From the NCBI GenBank assembly GCA_029204225.1, contig CM055092.1, positions 24,903,147 to 24,967,146 on the forward strand: a stretch of 64,000 nucleotides of DNA. Reading direction: 5' to 3'. The translations under genes and the position numbers were made by a program. This DNA is from Diphasiastrum complanatum (taxonomy: Eukaryota; Streptophyta; Lycopodiopsida; Lycopodiales; Lycopodiaceae). Position 1 is the first letter of the stretch. Every line of letters starts with the position of its first letter. Below are positions 1-11,560 of the stretch, in pieces. The notes beneath the pieces are model-generated. The model saw only the letters and a program-made list of their open reading frames with translations, searched no databases and was not told where the DNA came from.

Positions 1-340
1 CATATCCAACTGTCCAATAAGTCCTGAAAGCTGCTCCCTCGTACTGAGGTATATAGCTCAGAGTGACTTCCTCTAGGCTTGTCCCTGATCTCACCACTTG
101 AGAATCTGCAACATGGAAATTCCAATACCTGTGCCAAGCCTAGATTATTGCAAATATAGCCAACTTCATGAATGCTATAGATAGCTTATCCACGCCCGTG
201 ATGGTAGATGCCTCCCCATCGATGCCAATGTCCAAAATTGGCCCCTTGCTGTAATGCCAACCTGTACTCCCAAATGAGCACACCATGAAGTCCTCGCCAT
301 CAATGTCCCCTGAAGTAGATCACTAGCAAAACACCCATTA
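1..340 (-). other. Unrecognised region with a partly open minus-strand frame
   Basis: Read on the minus strand, one frame stays open across most of this stretch with a single in-frame TAG near position 153. It contains phrases such as GEDFMVCSFG and GPILDIGIDGEA. I do not recognise the family. It could be the edge of a decayed transposon protein that continues beyond the window, or chance. No repeat partner was found elsewhere in the window. Confidence 0.2.
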
Positions 341-440
341 TAGTTTTTGCCCTCCGATCACACCCCGTATTCAAATCCATATTAGTAGACTGTTGAAATA
401 TTAAAAAATCTAGCGAAAGTTGATTGGTTGTAGTTTTTAT

Positions 441-600
441 GTTGATGCATTAGTCATGAAAAATGTATGGCGTAAGGCTTGGCATGATCGAAGATTGAAT
501 AGAAAAGATCATAAAGTTGGAGATTTGGTATTTATGATAAGATGAAGTTGTTGATAGGGAAATTGAAGTTTACAACATAAGTTCTTATCATGTCAGACAT
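441..600 (+). pseudogene. Ty3/gypsy integrase C-terminal tail fragment
   Basis: The frame starting near 459 reads a basic segment with AWHDRRLNRK followed by VGDLVFM. This matches the tail found just after the integrase core of plant gypsy polyproteins, where a W-H-D basic stretch precedes a G-D-L-V motif. The frame is lost about 80 bases later. Only this tail is present, with no core catalytic domain nearby, so it is a relic. Sequence just before it (370-465) recurs near 48,060-48,150, where the tail itself is missing. Confidence 0.5.
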
Positions 601-824
601 CTTGTTTTTAGGAGTGCTATTTTTGAAATGTTTTGATAGAGAGTGCTTTAATGACAATCAGTTACAATAGCATTGGCAGCCTAAACTTATTTCTAAATTA
701 GCACCTTGTGTTTTTCTATCTATTTCATTCTTTACTTTGTTGTTTTCCAATAGTTAATCATCTATTTTCTATGAAAAACACAATAACTATACATACATAT
801 GTATGTATGTATAAAATAAAAAGC

Positions 825-960
825 TCAAAATAGTTACATTCTGTGAAACAATTTAAAATTAAACATGAAGAGACTAAAAGTTACCAGAATTGCTATTTTT
901 CAAATAAAATAGTCAAACCAATCTTTGCAAAGTTTACCATTGATTCAAAATAGCCTCATC
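825..960. repeat. Dispersed repeat R1, copy 1
   Basis: A block containing AAACATGAAGAGACTAAAAG and AATAGTCAAACCAATCTTTG recurs nearly identically at 3,540-3,680 and 48,160-48,300. It has no coding potential. The copies share the same orientation. Copies 2 and 3 extend further into a shared stretch ending in GATAGACACAAAACATCAAA. Confidence 0.8.
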
Positions 961-1310
961 GAAGCTCTATTTACTTATTGATCCTTCAAGAAGATTTTGA
1001 GATCTTGTTTCATAGTACTCTATATGTCTTGTAGGTTTTTCCCCATAATTGCCAAAGAAGCAATTTCTCTAATATATAAGTTTGAAATTTTACTCATTCT
1101 GCACAAATGCTAGTGAAGCTCATACACGTACTTTTTATGAATTTTGCTTGAAACTGAAAACCAGAATTTATGCACTTATTACCAACCTTCTGTATATATA
1201 CACTCCATCATGTGTAAACAAGTTTAGTCCTTCGAGAATTATTCTAGTTCTACTGACACCATCTGAAATCCTTCACACTTTATTGAATAGAACAGAGGTT
1301 TTCAAGGCTT
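955..1310 (-). repeat. Dispersed repeat R2, inverted copy
   Basis: This is the reverse complement of about 33,595-33,905, sharing the stretch that reads TCATGTGTAAACAAGTTTAG here. A shorter copy lies at 3,840-4,015. A small open frame (1,082-1,312, 76 codons) lies inside but shows no family resemblance and is probably chance. Confidence 0.7.
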
Positions 1311-1434
1311 GACTAGACTCTAAATAATAGTGTGCCAATCTCTATAAGTAACTCTGCCTCTTGCTGAGTGCAAGGATCTTATCACTCCTATCAATAATTT
1401 TGCATTGATCAAATTCGAGTTCTACCTTATGACC

Positions 1435-2440
1435 TTAATGTGTAATTCTACTTACTAATAACAAATTTGCAGAGAGTTTAGAAACATATAAGACTTTTAA
1501 TAGTAATTTGAATTGCTCATGATGGAATCGCGATCTTATAGTACCTTCACCCTCAATAGTGTGAGTACTATTGTCACCAAGATCAACACATTTCTTCATG
1601 CTGTAAGGCGTGTAGGAGTTGAAGATCTCATGTTGATTGGTCATGTGTTGAGTTGTTCCATAATAAAAAAACCATGAATCATCCAAAAGTGTGCTTTGAT
1701 CTTTGACCATGAATGCACCTTCGTCCACTTCAACCTGGGAGATGATGAAACTGTGTTTGCTCATTGTTCAAGTTGCTTGGCTACATTCTTCGCTTGGAGA
1801 ATTCGACAATCCTTGATCTCATGGTTATTACGCTTGCAATATCTACAAAACACCTTCTTCTTTGATTATGGATATGATGATTGTGCTTGACTTTGAGTCT
1901 GTTTCTGATTCGTTGCAGCCTTCTTGGAGCTTTTTTGCTTCTGTCGCTTAGAGCCTTTGTTGACACATAGAGCCAGAGAGGAGGAAGCAGTTGGAATGTC
2001 TCGACTTCTTCGATTATCTTCTGCAACAACATAGTGATAACTCTAGTAAGAGATAAACTTATGTGTGTCGATATGATCATCACCCAGTTTTCATATATGT
2101 AGAGAGCAAGCTTGAAAGCAATGTCATAATTGCATCTTGATCGTGTATGACTGACCCGACAACGGCCATTTGTTGCAAGAGATTCTTAATCTGGTTAATG
2201 TGTATATGAAGAGAATCACCAGTAGACATTTTGAAAGTGAAGAATTTCCTTTGTAGATGTAACTTAGTAGCTATGTCCTTCACATCATATAGTGAGTTCA
2301 AAATGTCCCAAACGTCTTTTGACATTTTAGATTCAACTATGTTTCCAATCTGTGTATCTGAAATATTCAGGATAATAAGCATGAAAGCTTTACCGTCCTT
2401 CAATTTCCACCACAAGAACACATGTAGAAAATATCCACAC
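1435..2440 (-). pseudogene. Ty1/copia gag-protease fragment, copy 1
   Basis: Read on the minus strand from high to low coordinates. A gag body of the UBN2 type lies at about 2,415-2,080, with phrases SKDVWDILNSLYDV and LHIHINQIKNLLQQM. A CCHC zinc knuckle, CRYCKRNNHEIKDC, fits C-x2-C-x4-H-x4-C exactly and lies near 1,800-1,850 in a different frame. The start of a retropepsin domain lies at about 1,690-1,435. The protease signature, normally D-S-G-A in W-F-F-D-S-G-A-T, reads W-F-F-Y-Y-G-T-T here, so the catalytic Asp is gone. Several frameshifts separate the parts. It is a dead fragment without LTRs, homologous to 30,447-31,800. Confidence 0.85.
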
Positions 2441-2830
2441 GAATATCCACGCACAATACAAAGGAGGACACGCGGCCAAAAAAAAATTTGCATGGATATA
2501 TCTGTGTATTGGCTTGAATATTCGCATGGATATGGGCGCATGGATGTTCCACGCAAGTGTCATTTCGGCAGCAGATAGGCCGGATGTTGGGAAATTCAAA
2601 TTGCATGGATAATCCACGCCATAGTAAACTTTTTAAACAGAAGACTCGGCTTTCGCGTGGATAATTATCCATGCGAAATTATTTTTATCCATGGGATATC
2701 CAGAGAGTTGGGGTGGTTAATACTGCTTGGATCAATTTTTTTATATCCACGCAATATTCACGCAAATAAGTTTCTAGATTCTGCAAGGATTATCCACGCA
2801 TGGATAATCCACAAAAAAAATTTTGACCAA
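2400..2830. repeat. Degenerate TATCCACG / CGTGGATA motif array, copy 1
   Basis: About 430 bases hold many short sites of the form TATCCA(C/T)GC on both strands, often paired head-to-head as in GCATGGATAATCCACGCC and GGATTATCCACGCATGG. The sites are irregularly spaced and imperfect, so this is not a simple microsatellite. In the minus (gag) direction the array lies just upstream of the conserved gag body. It recurs in the same relative place at 31,800-32,295 with many individual sites changed. Short open frames across it (2,390-2,672) only reflect the motif. Confidence 0.75.
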
Positions 2831-2837
2831 AAAAAAA

Positions 2838-2996
2838 CCTTTGGCGCGAACCAAAATGTGGTTCGCTCCTAAATTAGAGATCAACTTTCTTTTTTCTGTT
2901 GTGTGAGAGAGAGAGAAAAAGAGAGTATATATGAGAGTGAAGATGAGATGGGGATGAATGTGAGTGAGAAGATTGATAGTGTTTAGGGCTTTTAGT
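2838..2996 (-). promoter_or_regulatory. CT-rich leader with small hairpin upstream of gag copy 1
   Basis: In the minus orientation this is a TATATACTC box and a CT-rich stretch followed by a small hairpin (arms GCGAACCA / TGGTTCGC, near 2,845-2,867). The same arrangement is kept at 32,318-32,460. It looks like a leader or promoter zone of the element that carries the gag fragment. The function is inferred. Confidence 0.35.
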
Positions 2997-3245
2997 TCAT
3001 TGATGGATGTTAATAGTATTGTCACTCTGTAATAATTGGAATTTTTTGGCAATTATTATGTAATCCTCTATGACTTTAGTGAAAAATTGGGATCGAATGC
3101 CACCAAGCCAAAAATTGTCCCACTTCATTATTGTTGTTGCTAGAAACACCAAATCATGTGTAGATGTTGCAAATTGTTTGATGGTTGGATCTGGAGAATC
3201 TGTGCATTGCTCCACAGAAGATTTGAGACCTCTCAAAAAATCCAT
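2997..3245 (-). CDS. Conserved 82-codon frame, copy 1 (unknown)
   Basis: An 82-codon frame starting MDFLRGLKSSVEQC, with CTDSPDPTIKQFATST and HDLVFLATTIMKWDNFW. The second copy at 32,469-32,717 has the same start, stop and length with a handful of substitutions, so the frame has survived since the duplication. I do not recognise a domain. It lies upstream (minus direction) of the CT-rich leader and gag. It could be an exon of a captured gene or an upstream frame of the element. The start is chosen because both copies share it. Confidence 0.4.
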   Translation of the reverse strand: MDFLRGLKSSVEQCTDSPDPTIKQFATSTHDLVFLATTIMKWDNFWLGGIRSQFFTKVIEDYIIIAKKFQLLQSDNTINIHQ

Positions 3246-3539
3246 TTGAATTTTGAAGCCTAAAGTTTAAGGTATAATGGGCCGATTTTAATGTGCACTG
3301 TAACCTTGTAGTCCATAGGAGTGCCACAATCTACCCATGTTGAGGTCCACATAGGGTGGCTAACCTATGGGAAGAGGAAGCATGATCCCCTATGACTATT
3401 CTTGTGGTGGCAAGGGAGGCTTGATAGGCATGCAAAGTTAAAAATTTATTGCAGTAATATACAAAACGCATGAATGCCCATTGCTTAGAGCAATGGGTCA
3501 AGGAAAAACGACTTTTTCCATGCTAGAGAGCAGCAAAAT
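3105..3539. repeat. Repeat R3, single copy
   Basis: Starting at the GCCAAAAATTGTCCCACTTC stretch, this block matches both units of the tandem duplication at 32,576-33,661. It ends abruptly at AGCAGCAAAATA, where R1 sequence begins, which marks a rearrangement junction near 3,540. Confidence 0.75.
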
Positions 3540-3790
3540 ATTTAAAATAGTTACATTCAGTGAAACAATTTAAAATTAAACATGAAGAGACTAAAAATTA
3601 CCAGAATTGATATTTTTTAAATAAAATAGTCAAACCAATCTTTGCAAAGTTTACCATTGATTCCAAATAGTACAATCTGCTTAACTTGAGCTTTGTGAGG
3701 GTTAGTTTGCATCATACGTAAGTTTGTTGTGCAATGTCATTATGAACCATCGTCGACCTAGTTGATAGACACAAAACATCAAAATTGACT
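3540..3790. repeat. Dispersed repeat R1, copy 2
   Basis: Same family as 825-960, extended by a stretch containing CATTATGAACCATCG and GTTGATAGACACAAAACATC, which is shared with 48,300-48,405. Confidence 0.8.
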
Positions 3791-3839
3791 CGAGAGAGGG
3801 TTATAACCATGTGAAGCATGATTATTTGTAGTACTTATG

Positions 3840-4015
3840 CAGGGGTTGTTCTTTGGTGAAGGTTCAACCCTCATCAGAGCTCTAGTTACTTATTGACCCT
3901 TCAAGAAGATTTTGAGATCTTGTTCCATAGTACTCTGTATGTTTTGTAGTTTTTTTCCCATAATTGCCAAAGAAGCAATTTGTCTAATATATAAGTTTGA
4001 AATTTGACTCATTTT
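3840..4015 (-). repeat. Dispersed repeat R2, partial copy
   Basis: Reverse complement of about 33,770-33,930. It shares CCTTCAAGAAGATTTTGAGA with the copy at 955-1,310. It runs directly into a transposase fragment. Confidence 0.65.
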
Positions 4016-4236
4016 GAACGGCACCTAGCAAGGGATTTGAAAACATTAATATGTATGTATAATGTCTCTCATGGGGCAACATCAAAGCAGCCATGTCTTT
4101 ATTGCATGAAGGATTTCTACAATATGAATTTGGGACGATCAACAAACATTGGTCCTACACGAGAAGCTGAAGATCCGAAAATGAAAATTGTTTTGCCAAT
4201 TCCATTAAAAAAAGTTCACATATGCACATTGCATTA
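4016..4236 (+). pseudogene. Unclassified transposase fragment (GATS-PCLYC type), copy 1
   Basis: The plus frame reads MYNVSHGATSKQPCLYCMKD and then HICTLH, closely matching the minus-strand copy at 16,513-16,923. The combination of a G-A-T-S-x-x-P-C-x-Y-C block and a later H-x-C-T-L-H block resembles a class of decayed transposase-like proteins seen in plants and animals, but I cannot assign a superfamily. The reading frame continues across a junction near 4,236 into unrelated sequence that belongs to the AP2 repeat unit, so the longer open frame to 4,360 is chimeric. Confidence 0.55.
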
Positions 4237-6390
4237 CGATTGCCTTGCCGGTCGATTCAAACTCTGTCACACCCCATTTGGGTGTGACCCTTCGACTATT
4301 ATACTAGTAAACTTCGAAAATGGTTTTTTTTCAATCCTAATGCCCAACCATTTTCAGTAAAATGCATTAATTGACCTCTTCACATTTTGTCTTTATATGC
4401 AACCACTTCAACATTGACCCATCCTAATCCATTTATTCGTATGACAATATCCAAACAACTTTTAAATTTCCTTTAGCAAATCATGCATATTACATATTTA
4501 GTGTGTTGCCCAGAACTGGCCTAAGAAGGGTCTTTTGATTTTAACGCGTGTTTAATATCCCATATGCGAGAACAAAAACTGATAATTTATAGTTCCCTAT
4601 TGGTGACTGAAGTGGGAGAAATATGATAAATCAGACTTTTGTATGATACTTTGGTGCATGAGTCGGGGAACTTGTTCAACGAGATTTGTAGAAGCTTTAA
4701 ATCTTCACAAATGTGCAGCTGAAAAAAAGACTAGTGGTCATGCTAAAAAAAAGTTGGAGATTTCAAGGCAGATATATGTTATTATGCAGTGGTGATGAAT
4801 ATTCAAAGTTTCCTTTGGCCTTGTGATGAATAGATAATTTCCATGGTTCTGTGGTTGCTAAAAATGTTTTTGATTCTCATTTTCTGCAGACACCTTTTGC
4901 TTATGAGCTCCAATCAGAGCGAATCTTCAGGTGATGCAAAGTGAATCGTTATCACTAAAGGCAGCGATGATACGTACAACAATATGCTTTTTATCTCATG
5001 ATTTATAGAAAGCAAGATGTCATTAAGAGTTGCTAAAATCCAATCGTTGCTTGTTTCCAATACGACCAAATGTTTTCCATCTCCTAGGGACCTATTTGGA
5101 CCAATAGAAGATGTTGAGAATGTTATTCCAACCACTAGAAAAATCACGTTTCCCTTTCTACTCGCACTTGTAAATATTCTCTTGGAAGAGCTGGAGATGG
5201 TGAGAATATTGAAAATCCCTCCTAGCCTAAAAGGATTGGGAGAGGTGTACAACAAAAAAATAAGTGTGGGAAGGCCTTGCTCTCAGGTAGAGAGAGAAAT
5301 CAATATAAAAAAACTCAAGTAGAGAGAGAGTGTTTGTAGAAAAAGCTAGAAATGCAAAATCTCACTTTACTTACAAGATCTCAAGTACATAATGAAGCTA
5401 TCCATCCTTCTAATAGGAACTTGTGGAGGAAGATGCTCAAAATCTATTGGACCCCTTTTTCACCTCCTCTAGATGTGATTGGATGAGTGAATTATGACTC
5501 CCCTAATTTGATTGGACCATCTCCATGAAAATCCCTCTTTTGACTGGTCTCTTGATTTCATGCCAACACTTTGACATGAGTCACATATCCAATATAATTA
5601 GAACACTTGTAGCATGCCTAACTATCTTGAGCCACATCATGAAATGGTTTTGGCCTAATCATCAAAGTAGCCTAACACTATGCTTTTTATCTCAAGATTT
5701 ATAGAAAGCAAGATGTCATTAATAGTTGCTAAAATCGAATCATTGTTTGTTTCCAATACGACCAATTTTTTTCCATCTCCTTAACAATGTGCTGAAAATT
5801 CATATGTTTTATTAGCTACATCCAACAAAGCAATAGTAGTACAAGAATAACGCCAAAGATGTTGAGAATGTTATTCCAACCACTAGAAAAATCAAGTTTC
5901 CCTTTTTGCTCGCACTTGTAAATATTCTGTTGGAAGAGCTGGAGATGGTGAGAATTTTGAAAATCCCTTCTAGCCTAAAAGTATTGATTTTTAAGATATT
6001 AGCCACTTCAATCCATCCTCTTTAAGTTGTAATCATGTTTCTAGGCCATATATGTGTAGTCAACTTGCTTTCTTATTATCCAAGAAGGATCCAAGAAGAT
6101 TGATTTCATATGAAAATGTTGCAGGAAAAGCAAGCTGTACTTTATGTTAACTCTCAACGTCAATAGGGTCTGAATCATGTCTTGTTATCAAATGGTCATA
6201 GCTCTTCAGATAGTTATGTTTGTGTTTCTTTGCTTCAATTCTAGGTAATTGTGAGAAATGGTGAGAATTATTGAGCATGGTGATTCCATTAGGTTTAAGG
6301 AGTAATATTTAGCACTACATGATTTCTATTGTGTATGTAAGCTAAGTGATAATTAGTTTAAGAAATACCAAATTATTTGAGAGAGAGAGA
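4236..6390 (+). repeat. AP2-gene repeat copy A: upstream unit (3' exon region)
   Basis: This is homologous to the reverse complement of 37,400-38,940 and, in part, to 43,716-44,610 and 46,200-47,700. It contains remains of the 3' exons seen best in copy C, for example a stretch encoding DLFGP-[IV]-[ED]-DVE near 5,087-5,120. That exon block is partly duplicated (4,985-5,225 and 5,675-5,960) around a roughly 450-bp segment with no counterpart in the other copies. Frames are broken. The downstream unit of copy A starts with the (CT)n tract at 6,540. Confidence 0.7.
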
Positions 6391-6537
6391 GAGAGATCAC
6401 ATAATGATTGAAGTCAATTTTATTAATTCACATTTTAGATACCTCGCTTAAAAAAAAAAACCCTAACCTTAAAGACCCTAAATCTTCAATATCTCCGCGC
6501 TCTCTCAAATCTTCTCTCCTCTCACGTTCTACAACCT

Positions 6538-6825
6538 GCGCTCTCTCTCTCTCTCTCACTCACTCGCGTCCTCTTAGTCTATCAATCGCATTAACCTCTC
6601 TCTCTCTCTCTCTCTCATCGCGTTTGTAACTGGGTTATTGCTTCAGATTACTACTGCCACGTCCCTCCTCTAAAACCCTCATCAATCAATAGTGTGGCAG
6701 CATATGTTCTTGATAATCGTTCAATCCAGCTCCAGAATAAAGGGCAAATTATTTAGCGATTCGCAAGGAGTGTAGCAGCCGCTCCCCAACATTTAAATTG
6801 TAAGCATCAAAGGCATCTTTGGTGC

Positions 6826-6874
<49 letters not shown>
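6538..6874. repeat. (CT)n microsatellites
   Basis: Two main CT runs (about 6,540-6,618 with interruptions, and 6,827-6,873, nearly perfect) lie just upstream of the AP2-like exons. Equivalent tracts lie at 37,200-37,290 in copy B and 44,748-44,828 in copy C. CT tracts of this kind are common in plant 5' leaders, so a promoter or leader role is plausible. Confidence 0.9.
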
Positions 6875-6878
<4 letters not shown>

Positions 6879-7457
6879 GAGCCGGGAAAACAAATATGAA
6901 TCGGAATAAAAGTTTGAATCTTACGCTTATCTGCAAACACGATACATTAAAATGAAGAAGAGCGTGTGTTTAATTTCCTCCTATCTCATCAAAGCAACCT
7001 TTCCCAATCCACAAGAAGACACATTCTCCTCTCTCCATTTCTCAACTCCCTCTCTGAAACTCACATTCTTGTCTCTCGATCCATCGCTTGCGTGCACTCT
7101 GTGGAAAGTTGGCTTTCCAGAAGTTTCTAGTACTTTCCAGAAGTTTCTGAAAGTCGTGTTCAGTCCCTTAAAATGCACGTGTTTTCCCTTCATCCTCACT
7201 TGAACTGCTTTCAACTGCCCATCAAATACGTGGACCAATAAAATTTTAGAAAACCCATTTTGTCTAGCTCGGGTGACATTCTTTCTCATATCTTTGCTTC
7301 CACGCTAGCTCCGATTTTTAAAACTTCATATCACAGTTAGCTATCGTGCTGCTTCATTGTAAGTTTCAACTACAAATAATTTTGCCTTAGGCAATCGCAA
7401 TCCTCTACGTCGATTTTGCCAGTTAACTCTACGTGGGAGTGAAATTCACGGGCAGCT

Positions 7458-7580
7458 ATGGCAGGGAGGAGAAAGTTTAGAGGTGTTTATCACAGATTAC
7501 GAACGGGAAGATGGAAAGCAAATATCTGGTATGGAAAGACAATATGTTCCGCCGGATTACATGAATTCTTTGAAAAATAA
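7458..7580 (+). pseudogene. AP2-domain first exon, copy A
   Basis: A 40-codon frame begins MAGRRKFRGVYHRLRTGRWK and goes on to ANIWYGKTICSAG. The R-G-V start, the G-R-W-K-A-x-I-W core and the following G-K match the first half of an AP2/ERF DNA-binding domain, which would bind DNA in the nucleus as part of a transcription factor. The second half is on later exons: a 31-nt exon at 7,953-7,983, then an exon that copy A lacks because homology to B and C ends near 8,000. The start is chosen from the ATG shared by all three copies. Copy A is a truncated pseudogene. Confidence 0.7.
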
Positions 7581-7952
7581 TTATTGTGAGAAATCTATGA
7601 CATTTGTAAAGCTATTTAAATGTAAAGTCTCTTAGAACGAAAGTGATCTGTAGCTATGGCCTGAGCAAATTTGATTTATTTTTCGTAAGATCTAGCGTTT
7701 TTTATTTTCTTTACAAAGCTACTTACATATGTTTGAAATGCAACCACTTTATATGGGTTTTCATTTTCCAATAACAGGATAAAAAAAGGCGACAAACGTT
7801 TTGGAGCAATGGCTAACCCATGACAGCTCTCCATTGGTACGATTTTTGTGACAAATGAATTCATGGATTGATACAACCTCATTAAAAAACAAGACCTCGA
7901 GGATGCTCGGAAATGACTTATTCTTGACACTAATGAGCGCTACCTTTTGCAG

Positions 7953-7983
7953 GTTGCTATCATAATGAGATAGCAGCAGCCAG
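7953..7983 (+). pseudogene. AP2-domain 31-nt exon, copy A
   Basis: Preceded by a pyrimidine-rich acceptor ending TTTTGCAG and followed by a GTTTGT donor. It encodes HNEIAAAR, which corresponds to the E-E-A-A-x-A-Y-D region of AP2 domains when spliced to the next exon. The same 31-nt length and splice signals occur in copies B and C. Confidence 0.6.
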
Positions 7984-7999
7984 GTTTGTGTGAACTGGT

Positions 8000-9236
8000 G
8001 GCGGTTAACTAATTCTCAATGGCTTATGTGATATGCTTGGACGTGAGGGCATCTTGGTTATAGGTGCAGGCCATGGTTGAGGACCTGATTTGGTGACCAG
8101 TGGTGTAGCAGCAGATCTACAGGTGGCATAGGTGTTGGTATGACAGGATACCACAGTCTGCGCATGCCATGGTCATGTATTTGACGCTTTATCATTTGTG
8201 TTGGTTTGCATGAGTGTGTGTGGGCTTGCATGTTATCTTGTCACGGGAGTCTAGATCTGAGCCGGAGTCATATGTGGTTGTGCATTTGCTACGTTTGAAA
8301 CAAAGTAGTCATTTTATGCTCATTGACTTGTTATTGTCTACTAGCTGTCTACCTGGTGAGGGTGCAATCTTATGGTGGCAGTAAGATTTCCTTAGGTTCA
8401 GCCTCAGTCGCTTGTGCTTGTGTCTGTGCTTGTGTCTGATAGGATGTCAGCCTAGCTAGATGGAGGACGTAAGTCTCATGGTGGCAGTGGAATTTCCTCA
8501 GTTTGAGCCATGTCACTCATGTGGTCCACTTGTGGTCAAGTTGGATTGGGGACGAGTCAGTTGGTCGAGAGTATGGTAGACTCTCTGTATGAGCATTGTG
8601 CTTACATGATACTTTGTGAGTCAAACCTGGTGGTTTGTGGTTGAATTGCAAATCACAAGCAAATTACAACACCAAATTATGTGTCATATGCCACACAAAA
8701 AGGGTGGAGATCCTCTCCATTTTTGTACTTTTCACACAAAAAAATGTTAGGCAAAGCCATGAAATTTATTTTATGTGCTATTCCTCCTATTTGTCTAGAA
8801 ACCAGCTTTATGGGTTTGCATGGGTCCACAACCCATCAACTAACATTCAGTCGACATCGAACATAATCCAACTAACTGGATTCCAAAATCCAATAGCGTT
8901 TCAGAATGCATGACCCTTACGTTCTGGAACGTAGCTTTCCGGAACCCGGATCCATTCCAGAAAGCAACGTTCCAAATCGTGATTGGAACGCAATGTTCCA
9001 AAAGGGGGCACAATTTACTTGAATACTCAAAGTTGAAACTTGAGGTCATGCCAATACTATGCATACAATCTTTGTGATACTGGTGCAAGAAGTCTTTGTA
9101 ATAACATTTCAATTGTGAGTCAATATTATAAGTGAATATTCTCATTACATTGCTCGTCAAATAGTGGCTCATTCTCATAATTATGTAAGTGCATACACTT
9201 ATCTAGGTCTAATTGTAAGTGAGATCATAAATTTCT
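8000..9236. other. Non-coding stretch with two local repeats
   Basis: No gene is supported. A 37-nt segment with ATGGTGGCAGTAAGATTTCC near 8,370 is repeated in diverged form near 8,475. At 8,900-9,005 several GGAAC/GTTCC half-sites (for example TTCTGGAACG, TTCCGGAACC, AACGTTCC, GGAACGC) cluster within about 100 bases. Overlapping short open frames (8,635-8,913 on plus, 8,840-9,178 on minus) have no recognisable content. Confidence 0.5.
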
Positions 9237-11560
9237 CTACCTATGAGTATAAGAGCTAAGATCATCTTCCACCACACTTTCTTCCTCTGGCCATTCTTCA
9301 TCGGAACGTAGCATTCTCGTCGGCGATCCATTCATACTTTCATTTGCAATTTCATCTTGAATGGTTTCAGCATCAAATGGAACTTGGATTTCTGGCTCGA
9401 TCAAGGGTTCTGGCTCGATTTCCAGTTCCTCGTGCAAGTCATTTGACATATCTGATGCAATATCTCTATCTTAAATATACGTGTCGTGATCTCGTATTGA
9501 GTTGGATGACATATTACCACTGAGGGGATAATCGATCCAGATGAAATATGATCTACAATAGACAAATAAAATCAATGCACAATGTGATCAAAATTTGTGT
9601 TCAAAGTGATCGAACAAAAAAATCACATAAAATAGAGTGCAGTTTGCAAGGTAGTTATACATGTTCACAATGTCATGGCAACAAGAACATGTCATATGAG
9701 TTCATAGGTATTACTTTTGTCAAGTCGGTTGCAGAGAATCCGGACACATCCTTTCTTATCGTAGCATTGTTTCTAGACACGATAATTAACTTTGAACCAT
9801 TTCACATCAAAGATGAAGTATTTTCCATTACTTCCATAGGCGACCTCCTAAATATGTTGAAGTGTTCCAACGTAGTCTAGGTCACCTCAAATGATGTTTG
9901 TGTCGTTTGCACTAGATCGAATCTCCTGTTGAAAGTTTTCCATTATGCTGCAATCAAATGTGCATCTTTTGGTGTAAATGCCCTCAACACAAAAGTGATA
10001 TCCGTATGCCCACATGGCATTATATGTTTTATACTGGCCCAACATATCTTGAACATTCAACGAAACATATCTTGCATATTTCAGGGTTTAGGATTTAGAA
10101 CTAGACTAAACAAATTTATATCACCACTTTCAAATTAAAACATTACTTACCTGGCATAAACAATTGTGAGCGAATTCCCACTCCTGTTTTGTCACGCGTT
10201 CACCATTTTTCGTTGCTTTTTCGAGAGTATCACAAATCCATTCACATGTGTATCAAGAAGGTAATTTTTCTAATGGCTCATCATTCTCATGCAAATGGTG
10301 AGTCACCATCCTATTCTTTCTCCTGTAAGAGTATTTTTGTTTTTTTCGTCTCAAGGCCACACTTCTCTCCTTTTTGGCTTTTTTGTACTTTGAAATCCAC
10401 TTGTCCATTTTTCCACAATTGTATAAATTGAATGTGCCATTTTCACATAACGACGCAAACATTTCACAAATGAGTTTTGTAAACACCTGACAATTGATGT
10501 TGATTTGTACAAAGTACTTCGTAGATTGTCTCCTAAGCAACCTAAATAGCAATCGGAAGAATGAATTGCAGCATCTTTAGCCAATCATGAGATTTCAATC
10601 CACTAAATTTATCATCTTTGGTAAAAGAGTTGCACAGGGAATGTGGATAGCCAGTTGGAGTTCTTATTTGTCTTATGACATTTTTTACTTGTGAGAGTTC
10701 TCCCTTTGTTAGAATCCATGGCACACTAGGAATACTTGTCATCCCACTTTCATCGTTTTGAATCCAATAAGTTCTCTTCACCTTAGCCACCTCCAAGTCT
10801 TGATGTGCTACAACAGTGTCATTTCACCAATTATATGTTCCATATAGATTCACCCATGTTTTTGTATATATGCATAGGATCCAAGAGGTGATTGATTAAG
10901 AGATTTTTCCAATAGGGTAATCGTTGGAATATCGACAATCTTTTCATGCTTGTAATTGATTTATCCCATGAATCATTGACATCATGTTCTTTTATCCAGT
11001 CGTCGTACCAATCTTTTACTCTCATTCAGATTGGTAGAGGTGTGATTAAAGGGCCATCTTTTGGTCTTCCCTAGGCTCTTGTGTCCGAAAAGGATGAGCG
11101 ATTGATGGGTAATTTCTATGATTTATGTACACAACTTTCCTCAACAAATCTGTACTATGACGACTTTCCAAATTTGGCCCATATATGTAGCATGCTTTAT
11201 ATCTAGATGTTGTAAAACCTGCATTTACGATTGCATTAGAAAATTAGAATATATTTATGAGATGTCATAGATCATGAGAATAAATGATTATTATTAACAA
11301 TCCAAACGAATATCTAGGATAATCATGCATTGTCCATATCAGAATTCCACAAAGAGTGAAATTTCTTTCTTGCAAAGGCCTTGAGATGTCATATGCATTG
11401 ACACCATTCCAAAGCTTGGACAATTCTTCTATCAATGGTTCGAGGTAAATATCCATGTTCTTAATCTTGTGTTTTTCTGGAACCAATAGAGATAGAAACA
11501 AATGTCCTGTTTTTATTCTTAGTCATGGAGGAATATTATAATTAATCTCTGCTACTAACA
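9237..11560 (-). pseudogene. CACTA (En/Spm) TNP2-type transposase remnant 1
   Basis: Read on the minus strand from 11,560 down. YNIPP-stop-LRIK and LSLLVPEKHK, then IYLEPLIEELSKLWNGV (TNP2 core) at 11,550-11,390. A CxxC block with VVYINHRNYP lies near 11,130-11,200, and LPYWKNLLINHLLDPMHIYK at 10,935-10,860. GLKSHDWLKMLQFILPIAI, the junction to the DUF4218 domain, is at 10,610-10,545. A DUF4216-like stretch with KYFIFDVKWFKVNY is at about 9,850-9,790. A Glu/Asp-rich tail of 70 codons ends at 9,237. The order matches TNP2-DUF4218-DUF4216 proteins that cut and join CACTA ends. Many stops and frameshifts show that it is inactive. Confidence 0.85.

Noticed and set aside
4004-4360. 118-codon plus frame as one protein
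   Set aside because: A junction near 4,236 joins a transposase fragment to AP2-repeat sequence; the second half matches B (38,816-38,930), where no transposase is present.
6749-6940. Arg-Glu-rich minus frame
   Set aside because: It reads through the (CT)n tract upstream of AP2 copy A.
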